A DNA stretch of 14,457 bases from JAMXLO01 sp041487355. Lineage in GTDB: Bacteria; Pseudomonadota; Alphaproteobacteria; Acetobacterales; Acetobacteraceae. The notes below the pieces were generated by a model. That model made no database searches. It had not been told where the DNA came from and worked only from the letters and a program-made list of their open reading frames with translations. Both the position numbers and the translations under genes were made by a program. How positions within the stretch are numbered: position 1 is the stretch's first letter; each line of letters begins with the position of its first letter. The DNA lies in NCBI GenBank assembly GCA_041487355.1, contig JBGPND010000132.1, positions 1-14,457 on the forward strand. Direction: 5' to 3'. Below are positions 6,081-12,112 of this stretch, one piece after another.

Positions 6081-8216
6081 CTATCCAGCCGTCGCGCGGG
6101 CCTCGGCCTGCCATTCCCGCAGCCATTCGCCGAGCCGTTGCCCACCATCCTTGGGCGGCGTCGTCACCGCGTGCCAGGCCAGATAGGCATCGCCTTCCGC
6201 TCCCAGCAGCAACACGCCATCCATCGCCTTGGAACGGCGTAGCGCCTCCAGCGCCTGTTGCGGCGTCTGCACGATCGGCCCGGCGACATTCAGCGACGTG
6301 TTCACCGACACCTCGACGTCGCAGCGCCTTCCCATCGCCTTCAGATAGGCGTGGGTGAACGGATCGGTGTCCTCGCGCACGATCTGGATGCGGCTGGTGC
6401 CGTCCCGGTGGATCACCGCCGGGATATGGCGAATGGTCTCCGGTCGGGGGCGGACGGTCAGCACCATGTAGTTGTAAGCGTTGTACTCGTCATCGGACGC
6501 ACCGTCCTGCAGCTCGAACCAGCGATGCGCGGCTTCGAGGGTGAGCATCGGCGCCAGCGGACGGAACGGTTCGCGGAATTTCACCAGCCGGTTGATGGTT
6601 TCCAGGGTCCTGGGATTGCAGGGATTGGCCAGGATCGAGCGATGCCCCAGCGCACGGGGGCCCGTCTCGGCGGCACCCTGGAACAGGCCCAGCACGCCAT
6701 CGCGCGAGATGCAGTAGGCGAGCAGATCGGCAATGCGCTCGCGGCCGGCGCGATCGGATGTGTCGCCCAGAGGCGCCCAGGCGATCTCATCGGTTCCCCG
6801 CAGTGCCGCCTCGATCTCGTCGCTGGACGCGGCCACGCCGCAATAGAAAGTGTGGCGCAATTTCGCTCCGAGCGGCGCACCGTTTGCCAGTGCGAAGTGA
6901 TACGCCGCGCCGACCGCCACGCCGGAATCACCCGGCACCGGCGGCACCCAGACATGCAAGCCCTCGAAGCGGTCCATCAGCCGCATATTGGCGATCGCGT
7001 TCAGCGCCGTGCCGCCAGTGAGCACGAGCCTGCTGCTGCCGGTGGTGCGGATCAGGTGGCCGATGATGTGGAACAGCGCGTCCTCGAACACGAGCTGGGT
7101 GGCCGCGGCCTTGTCGAACCGCTCCCGCGCATCGACCGTGTCAGCGCCGATGTCCACACGCATGACCGCGTCCGGATTCCACATTGCTGCGAGCGGGATG
7201 GGCGGGCCCAGGATGTCGTGCAGTGCCGGCGTATAGGGGCGGACCTGCAGGCTGCGCGGCCAGTTGGCCAGGGCGCGGTTGAGCCGCACGGTGCCGTCGT
7301 TGGCGAAATGGAACAGCTCACGCAGCTGGCGATAATACGGGTTGGTCAGCCGCTCGCCGTCGCCCCAGGCGGCGGAGCCCATGTAGCGGCCCTCGCTGCT
7401 GAGGATCGTCCAGCCGCCCTGCGTCGAGCTGATCATGCTGTAGAAGCCGCCGAGCGAATCGAAGATGTCGCGGTTGCGGTAGACCAGCCTGACCGTGTCG
7501 CCCCGCGCGAGGTAGAGCGAGATCGCCCCGTCGTCGCCGATGCCGTCGAGCACGCCGATCATCACCGGCTCGTCGCTGCCGGCGAACGGCGACACCGCGT
7601 AGGAGAAATACGCGTGGTTGCAGTGATGCCGCATGCCGATGATCGGCATGGCATGGTCCAGACCCAGTTGCCGCCCGAGGTGGTTGGGTGCCTTGAATGC
7701 GCGCGTGATGTGCCGCGCGTTCATCGGCGCGAAGTTCGCCGGATCGAGGAAGATGCGGCTGGCCGGCAGTTCCTCGACGATGCTGCGCAGCAATGTCGCG
7801 GCGAGCGTGATGTAATCCCAGCTCGCCACGAAGGCGTGGATCTGCCCGGCGTCGATGCCAAGCCTGGCCATCATCGTCAGCAGGGCATTCAGGCTCTGTT
7901 CGGGATAGGAGGTGCAATGCCTGATCCCGCTGTAGCGTTCCTCCTCATTGTTGCAGATCAACCGCACGCCCTCGTCGCGCGACACTTCGACCAGCGCGAC
8001 GCCGCTGTTGTGGCCCGCGGGTCCGATGCCGGCGAGGTAGACATGCTCGCCGCGGCGGAGTTTTTCCGCGAAGGCAGCGCCACGCTCGCGCGCGTAGGCG
8101 CTGTCCGGCGCATGGAACCCGTGGCGCGCGGCGTATGCCGTCAGCAGCGGGCGGCCGACCCGCTCGGCCAGCGCACCGAGCCACGGGTGCGTCGGACCGG
8201 ATCGCCCCCAGATCAC
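6081..8216 (-). CDS. NodU/CmcH/TobZ-family O-carbamoyltransferase
   Basis: A 711-residue protein of the carbamoyltransferase family (YrdC-independent core: Kae1-like N-terminal ASKHA domain plus C-terminal domain). These enzymes transfer carbamoyl from carbamoyl phosphate, through an adenylate, to a hydroxyl on a sugar or antibiotic. Visible family signatures: GIGPAGHNSGVALVE (63-77), metal-binding H197-x3-H201 in RHHCNHAYFSY, LDGIGDDGAISLY (223-235), LVLTGGTALNAIANMRL (397-413) and the C-terminal ETGPRALGHRSILANP (517-532). The substrate cannot be read from sequence, and no nodulation, sugar or antibiotic gene is adjacent. The first 57 or so residues precede the usual family start. The start is GTG8216, overlapping the antitoxin stop by 4 nt (GTGA), so translation is probably coupled to it. 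Confidence 0.88.
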   Translation of the reverse strand: MIWGRSGPTHPWLGALAERVGRPLLTAYAARHGFHAPDSAYARERGAAFAEKLRRGEHVYLAGIGPAGHNSGVALVEVSRDEGVRLICNNEEERYSGIRHCTSYPEQSLNALLTMMARLGIDAGQIHAFVASWDYITLAATLLRSIVEELPASRIFLDPANFAPMNARHITRAFKAPNHLGRQLGLDHAMPIIGMRHHCNHAYFSYAVSPFAGSDEPVMIGVLDGIGDDGAISLYLARGDTVRLVYRNRDIFDSLGGFYSMISSTQGGWTILSSEGRYMGSAAWGDGERLTNPYYRQLRELFHFANDGTVRLNRALANWPRSLQVRPYTPALHDILGPPIPLAAMWNPDAVMRVDIGADTVDARERFDKAAATQLVFEDALFHIIGHLIRTTGSSRLVLTGGTALNAIANMRLMDRFEGLHVWVPPVPGDSGVAVGAAYHFALANGAPLGAKLRHTFYCGVAASSDEIEAALRGTDEIAWAPLGDTSDRAGRERIADLLAYCISRDGVLGLFQGAAETGPRALGHRSILANPCNPRTLETINRLVKFREPFRPLAPMLTLEAAHRWFELQDGASDDEYNAYNYMVLTVRPRPETIRHIPAVIHRDGTSRIQIVREDTDPFTHAYLKAMGRRCDVEVSVNTSLNVAGPIVQTPQQALEALRRSKAMDGVLLLGAEGDAYLAWHAVTTPPKDGGQRLGEWLREWQAEARATAG

Positions 8217-8590
8217 AGCGCGATGCGGGTCTTCGGCAACTCGATCGCCTCGTAGTCGGCGCGGATGCTTTCGCCGTCCTGTTCCAGCAGCCCTGCTTCG
8301 GCCAGCGCCTTCACGTCCTCATGCACCCGCTTGTAGTCGCGGCCCAGCGCACGGGCGAGTGCGCGGATGCTCTGTTCGGGATGCTGGTGCACGTGACGCA
8401 GCAGTTCGTAGCGTTTCGGCGTCAGCACGTTGAACAGGGCCTGCCAGTTCTCGAATGACAGATGGTGCGACTCGACCGACTCACCGCGCTCGAAACGGGC
8501 CACGTCGTCCAGGATGCGCTTGTTCAGATCGCGCAGCGTGTCCCCGACGTGCAGCCGGAGGTTCTGCTTGATCCGCATCGGTTTGTTCAT
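8213..8590 (-). CDS. HVO_A0114-type winged-helix DNA-binding protein, antitoxin partner of TumE toxin
   Basis: A 125-residue protein. Residues 53-115 form a winged helix-turn-helix: LTPKRYELLRHVHQHP, then the recognition region ALARALGRDYKRVHEDVKAL, then a wing (GLLEQDGESIRADYEAI). The N-terminal 50 residues are helical and charged. This architecture is that of the HVO_A0114-family DNA-binding proteins found next to TumE (former DUF6516) toxins, where they act as antitoxin and probably autorepressor; the name TumA may apply. ATG8590 has an AGGGTGAGG Shine-Dalgarno directly upstream. The gene sits inside the 3' end of the toxin frame (110-nt overlap), and its stop overlaps the carbamoyltransferase GTG. 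Role as antitoxin is inferred from family and partner. Confidence 0.82.
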   Translation of the reverse strand: MNKPMRIKQNLRLHVGDTLRDLNKRILDDVARFERGESVESHHLSFENWQALFNVLTPKRYELLRHVHQHPEQSIRALARALGRDYKRVHEDVKALAEAGLLEQDGESIRADYEAIELPKTRIAL

Positions 8591-8903
8591 GCCTCACCCT
8601 TTCGACGTCGGCAGCGAAATCGGCCAGCAGGCGTTCCAGCGAGCGGAACAGGTAAGCAGTCTCCACGTCGCCGATATGCCGGTGATCTCCCTTGCTACGT
8701 TCATTGTCGTAGCCGACGCGTCTCTCTCCATTCACAATATAGGCCAAGCTGTACTTGTAGCGATGCTGACTGGGCGGCGCCGGGCTGGACACCTGCCACA
8801 CTCTCATCTCGACGAAGGAGCCGTCCTGGTAAGTCTCGCGCCCTCCGACCAGCAGCGTGGCTCGGCATGGGTCCAATTTGCCATCACTAGGTGATGGCGT
8901 CAA
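8481..8903 (-). CDS. tumE: TumE-family toxin (former DUF6516), start and end unusual
   Basis: Up to 140 residues. The segment FVEMRVWQV...RYKYSLAYIVNGERRVGYDNERSKGDHRH...LLADFAADVE, given by its landmarks, is the conserved core of the TumE/DUF6516 toxin family, which pairs with HVO_A0114-type antitoxins. The gene order toxin then antitoxin is as in that family. There is no ATG start: the frame opens with TTG8903, two bases from UGA of serB on the same strand, or with TTG8876, which would place the N-terminus (MDPCRATLLVGG) closer to the family norm and put a palindrome just upstream. The conserved part ends near DVERVRHE, yet the frame runs another 36 residues through the antitoxin gene, probably a lost or displaced stop. 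The biochemical target is not evident. Confidence 0.75.
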   Translation of the reverse strand: MTPSPSDGKLDPCRATLLVGGRETYQDGSFVEMRVWQVSSPAPPSQHRYKYSLAYIVNGERRVGYDNERSKGDHRHIGDVETAYLFRSLERLLADFAADVERVRHEQTDADQAEPPAARRGHAARSEQAHPGRRGPFRAR

Positions 8904-8911
8904 ATGCCATC
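8881..8911. promoter_or_regulatory. Overlapping palindromes at the toxin start (possible operator)
   Basis: CCATCAC-TAG-GTGATGG (8881-8897) is a perfect 7-bp inverted repeat. GATGGC (8893-8898) and GCCATC (8906-8911) form a second one around a 7-base spacer, overlapping the first. Together they span the serB stop and the two candidate TTG starts of the toxin gene. TA antitoxins usually bind such repeats at their operon start, so an operator is a reasonable guess. A weak attenuator or terminator after serB is the alternative. Confidence 0.45.
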
Positions 8912-9788
8912 AGGAGATGCCGACGATCTCCTCCCGCCGATACCCCTGCGCGAACAGCAAGGCCCTCAGATCGGCATGATCCACCCGCGCCCGCGCTTCC
9001 GCCGCGACGATCGGCTTGGCGCGGAACGCGACGCCGAGGCCGGCGGCGCGCAGCATATCGAGATCGTTGGCGCCGTCGCCCACCGCCAGAGTCGCCGACA
9101 TCGGCAACCCCCGCTCCGCCGCGAGCCGCGTCAGCGTCGCCAGCTTGGCGTCGCGATCCAGGATCGGCTCGGCGACCCGACCGGTCAGCGCCGCGCCGTC
9201 ATCCAGCAGCACGTTGGACCGGTGAACGTCGAACCCCGCCAGCGCGGCGACGCGGCTGGTGAAGAAGGTGAAGCCACCCGACACCAGAGCGGTGTAAGCG
9301 CCATGCGCGCGCATCGTGGCGACGAGCTCGCGCGCACCGGCGGTAAGGCGGACGCGCTCCCAGGTCCTCTCCAGTGCGTTCACAGGCAGGCCCTTCAGCA
9401 TCGCCACGCGTTCGCGCAAAGCCGCCTTGAAGTCCAGCTCACCATTCATCGCTCGGGCCGTGATGGCCGAGATGCGTTGCTTCAGTCCGGCGAAGTCCCC
9501 CAGCTCGTCGAGCGTCTCGCTGGTGACGATGGTGCTGTCCATGTCGGCGATCAGCAGGGTCTTGCGGCGTCCCTCCGCCGCGGTGGCGATGGCGTCGATC
9601 GGCGCGCCGTCCAGCGCCGCGCGCACGGCGTCCATGTCGGGGACGGCGGCGAGGGGTATGTCGGCGGCCTCGCCGGGTGACAGGATGATCGGTTCGCTGC
9701 CGGCGACCGCGTCGCACACGCGGGCAATGATGGAGGGCAAAAGTGACGTGGCGGCGCGGTCGGCGACGAGGGTGAGGACGTGGGGCAT
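8910..9788 (-). CDS. serB: Phosphoserine phosphatase SerB
   Basis: A 292-residue HAD-superfamily phosphatase that releases L-serine from O-phospho-L-serine, the last step of the phosphorylated serine pathway. An N-terminal ACT-like regulatory half (about 1-75) precedes the catalytic core. HAD motif I is DMDST (82-86, nucleophile D82), motif II SGGF (170-173), the motif III lysine is around K215, and motif IV is GDGANDLDML (237-246). Length and motif order are those of bacterial SerB. ATG9788 has no strong Shine-Dalgarno. In related bacteria serB often lies near the hflKC-degP cluster; here a toxin-antitoxin pair and a carbamoyltransferase follow it on the same strand, separating it from degP. 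The stop is only 6 nt from TTG8903 of the toxin frame. Confidence 0.95.
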   Translation of the reverse strand: MPHVLTLVADRAATSLLPSIIARVCDAVAGSEPIILSPGEAADIPLAAVPDMDAVRAALDGAPIDAIATAAEGRRKTLLIADMDSTIVTSETLDELGDFAGLKQRISAITARAMNGELDFKAALRERVAMLKGLPVNALERTWERVRLTAGARELVATMRAHGAYTALVSGGFTFFTSRVAALAGFDVHRSNVLLDDGAALTGRVAEPILDRDAKLATLTRLAAERGLPMSATLAVGDGANDLDMLRAAGLGVAFRAKPIVAAEARARVDHADLRALLFAQGYRREEIVGIS

Positions 9789-9948
9789 GACGCGGCGCTA
9801 TGTGGCAGCGGGTTAATGCGGGCGCAAGCGTGGCGTGGTGCAGGCGCTCCGGGGTGCATCACAACGGTCACCATACTCGCCGGGGTCACGAACGGCATGG
9901 GGCGTGTCGACCTTCGCGCCGAGCGCCGTGCGTCCTTGGTGTACATGG
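9789..9948. other. Non-coding leader upstream of serB
   Basis: This 160-bp stretch lies between the serB start and the first palindromic repeat. I find no convincing gene, tRNA or hairpin in it. It should carry the serB promoter, but no clear -35/-10 pair stands out. It shows no recognisable transposase homology, so the IS remnant to the right begins only at the repeat. Confidence 0.5.
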
Positions 9949-9975
9949 CCTGCCCCCGGACTTGATCCGGGGGCC
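9949..9975. repeat. Palindromic repeat, CCCGGACTTGATCCGGG type, copy 1
   Basis: GCCCCCGGA (9952-9960) and TCCGGGGGC (9966-9974) are perfect 9-bp arms around the loop CTTGA. The same core with the same loop recurs at 10266-10284. It sits exactly at the point where transposase homology begins (HPVYRKPELL), so it marks the truncated 5' edge of the IS remnant. Similar palindromes are, from memory, dispersed in many alphaproteobacterial genomes. Confidence 0.85.
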
Positions 9976-10696
9976 ACCCCGTCTATCGCAAACCCGAACT
10001 GCTGGCGGAACGCCCCAATCAGATCTGGTCCTGGGACATCGCCAAGCTGATGGGGCCAACCAAATGGAGCTACTTCTATCTCTACGTCATCCTCGACATC
10101 TTCAGCCGCCGCGTGGTCGGCTGGTGCGTGGCCGATGCTGAAAGCGCAGGCCTGTTCAGGCCGCTGTTCGACGACGCGATCGCAAAGCATCGGGTGCCGC
10201 CCGGCCAGCTCACCCTGCATGCGGATCGCGGCGGCCCGATGAAGGCCAAGCCTGCCCCGGAGCCTGCCCCCGGACTTGATCCGGAGGAAGGCGGGGGGCC
10301 ACCGCCCTGCTGCTCGCCGATCTCGGCGTCACCCGCTCGCACAACCGGCCGCATACCTCCAACGACAATCCGTTCTCCGAAAGCCACTTCAAGACCCTGA
10401 AGTACCAGCCGCGGTTCCCCCAGCGCTTTGGTTGCATCGAGGATGCCAAAAGCTTCTGCCGGCGCTTCTTCGAATGGTACAATCAAGACCATCACCACGC
10501 CGATATCGGCCTCATGACACCGGACCAGGTGCATTACGATCAGACCGATGCCGTCTACGCGGCTCGCCAGCACACGCTCGATCGCGCGTTCCGCGAGAAC
10601 CGCGAGCGCTTTGTGAACAAGCCGCCAACACCGCCCACCAAACCAACCGCAGCTTGGATCAATCCACCAGCGGAACCGACAAAGATCCGAGCCTAA
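9975..10696 (+). pseudogene. IS3-family transposase remnant, 5'-truncated and interrupted
   Basis: This is the integrase core of an IS3-family transposase in two frames. From 9975 it reads HPVYRKPELLAERPNQIW, then WSWDIAKL (first catalytic D), FYLYVILDIFSRRVVGW and LTLHADRGGPMKAK (second D). At 10251 a palindromic repeat of about 50 bp interrupts it and shifts the frame. From 10301 the second frame continues TALLLADLGVTRSHNRPHTS, NPFSESHFKTLKY (catalytic E), FFEWYNQDHHHADIG and TPDQVHY, and ends WINPPAEPTKIRA at 10696. The N-terminal half, including the helix-turn-helix and any orfA, is absent. All three acidic catalytic residues survive in sequence but not in one frame, so the gene is dead. 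It is an inverted copy of the remnant at 1-306. Confidence 0.9.
10251..10300. repeat. Palindromic repeat inserted in the transposase, copy 2
   Basis: About 47-50 bp separate codon MKAK (ending 10250) from TALLLADLG (starting 10301). The insert contains the same core as copy 1, with arm GCCCCCGGA (10266-10274), loop CTTGA and TCCGG (10280-10284). It also has a partial duplication, CCTGCCCC-GGA then CCTGCCCCCGGA, on the left. The whole block folds as a longer imperfect inverted repeat (about 10253-10298). Its length is not a multiple of three, so it frameshifts the transposase. Confidence 0.85.
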
Positions 10697-10710
10697 ATGC
10701 CGACCTCGGC

Positions 10711-10736
10711 TGTATCAAAGTCGTTGACACGTTCCG
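10711..10736 (+). mobile_element. Probable right end of the IS3-family element
   Basis: TGTATCAAAGTCGTTGACA (10711-10729) followed by CGTTCCG lies 14 bp after the transposase stop. It resembles the terminal TGTCTCAAAGTCGTTGACAC...TTCCG motif that I recall for this IS3 subgroup. No matching left end is present because the element is 5'-truncated, so the terminal inverted repeat cannot be confirmed here. Confidence 0.5.
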
Positions 10737-10739
10737 TGG

Positions 10740-10822
10740 TGCGAGGAGCAAAGCGACGAAGCAAGCTCGGGGTGAGTGCGCACCGACCACGGGGATTGCT
10801 GCGCCGTCGGCTCGCAATGTCA
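10740..10822. repeat. Dispersed inverted-repeat element between the IS end and a gene stop codon
   Basis: The left arm TGCGAGGAGCAAAGCGACGA (10740-10759) is followed by AGCAA. The right arm, on the opposite strand from 10822 to 10793, reads TGACATTGCGAGCC, ACGG and GCAGCAATCC in order. Both are diverged forms of the ATTGCGAGGAGCGAAGCGAC...GAAGCAATCC repeat that I recall as common in alphaproteobacteria. The outer end supplies the TGA stop of the minus-strand gene that ends at 10820. It could fold as a terminator, though the arms are imperfect. Confidence 0.55.
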
Positions 10823-12094
10823 GCCGCCCGCACTCTCCGATCCGGCGCCGTCCTCCAGCACCGCAAGAGCCTCGTCGGGGCCGACCAGGATTTCCACCAG
10901 TCGAACCTTGTCGACCAGGCCAAGCATTCCTTCGAGGTCCAAGGTCTTCACAGTCGCAGCCGTCTCGTGCAGCAGCGTGTCGTAAAGCTCGGCACTGCCA
11001 ACGCGACGCGCTTCGCTCTCCAGTGCCCGAAGATTCCGGGCAGTCGCCTCAAGAGCGGCCATTACCGCCGAATCCGGCCTGTGGCCCATAGTGTCCAGCT
11101 TCTCGACGAACTCGCTGGCGAGCCCGTTGGCAAAGCGTGTGCGACAGCTTGCATCCAGCCGCTGACGAATCGCCACCTCGCGTTGCGCGGCCGCAGTGGC
11201 GCTGCCGGAGGTTCGCAACCCGCGGAGGAGAGCGTTGATCTGCCGCACTTCGGCGGCCGAATCCGCGAGTGAGCTGTCGACCACCAGAGCCTCGACACCA
11301 CCCGAATCCTCGATGCGCGCCAGCAGGACGGCACGCGCCTGTGTGGTGGCCGGGCGAAGCCGTGCCTCACCGGCTGTCACTCCGGTCAGCTCGCCGCGAT
11401 CCAACAACGGGCCGCTCTGTGGCAGCCTCGAGAGCAGCAGCACGACGACCATGGCAAGCACGGTCGGGCCTTGGTTTGCCGCCGCAAGCAGGATCGGGCG
11501 CAGCGAAGTGAACTCCAGCGTTACGCCGAGCTCGGCCTCCGAGCGAATGGCTTCCACCGCCAGCACCTGCTCCAGCACGTCTGCCACACCGCGCGCCAGT
11601 GGCGCGAACACCTCGCCCGGCAGGCCGGTTTTGCCCCATCCTTCCGGCTGCGTCGCTACGGCCAGAATGCGAGCCGCCGCCGGCCACAGCATGCTGCCGA
11701 CCAGCGCGGAGATCGACGCGTCCGCCGTTGTGCGGTTCTCGATCGCCGCCTCGATCGGATGGCCATCCAACCCCATGCCAGCTCGCACCATCGCAGAAAA
11801 AATTGCCAGGCATGTGCGCGGGATCGTCGGGTCGCCCGGGCGCCAGCGTGCGGTCGGCACGATCAGCGGATTCAATGGCATGAAGAGCAACCGGCTCCAG
11901 CGCAAGGGCCGGTTTGGTCGCAGCTGCGCCAGCCGCGGCCGCAGCGGAGCAATGACTTCGTCCGCGGCGCCGCGTGTCTCCAAGGCATCGATCGCCGCCA
12001 CCACCTGCGTGATCTGCGCGCTGCGCGCCTTGGCCAGGCTGTCCTGCAGCACGCGGAACTCAGGCGACCGCAGCACGGGATGGGTCGGTTGCAT
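10820..12094 (-). CDS. Uncharacterised protein, second gene of an unknown two-gene module
   Basis: A 424-residue protein that I do not recognise. It has no signal peptide. A distinctive basic/Pro segment, LRWSRLLFMPLNPLIVPTAR then WRPGDPTIPR, spans about 64-93. A hydrophobic stretch (about 199-223, PILLAAANQG...VLAMVVVLLLSRL) could be one membrane helix or a buried core helix. The rest is Ala/Leu/Arg-rich and predicted helical, suggesting a repeat-like or scaffold fold. I see no catalytic or nucleotide-binding motif. ATG12094 has GGAG ten bases upstream and follows the 12113 gene stop by only 18 bp, so the two are almost certainly co-transcribed. Its TGA stop lies at the edge of a dispersed repeat, so the natural C-terminus may have been altered. 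Confidence 0.75.
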   Translation of the reverse strand: MQPTHPVLRSPEFRVLQDSLAKARSAQITQVVAAIDALETRGAADEVIAPLRPRLAQLRPNRPLRWSRLLFMPLNPLIVPTARWRPGDPTIPRTCLAIFSAMVRAGMGLDGHPIEAAIENRTTADASISALVGSMLWPAAARILAVATQPEGWGKTGLPGEVFAPLARGVADVLEQVLAVEAIRSEAELGVTLEFTSLRPILLAAANQGPTVLAMVVVLLLSRLPQSGPLLDRGELTGVTAGEARLRPATTQARAVLLARIEDSGGVEALVVDSSLADSAAEVRQINALLRGLRTSGSATAAAQREVAIRQRLDASCRTRFANGLASEFVEKLDTMGHRPDSAVMAALEATARNLRALESEARRVGSAELYDTLLHETAATVKTLDLEGMLGLVDKVRLVEILVGPDEALAVLEDGAGSESAGG

Positions 12095-12112
12095 GGGCGG
12101 CAGTCTCCGCTG

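Noticed and set aside
6258..8255. 665-codon open frame on the plus strand, antisense to the carbamoyltransferase
   Set aside because: Its translation is His/Arg/Val-rich without domains. The opposite strand encodes a clear enzyme family with conserved motifs; long antisense frames are common at this GC content.
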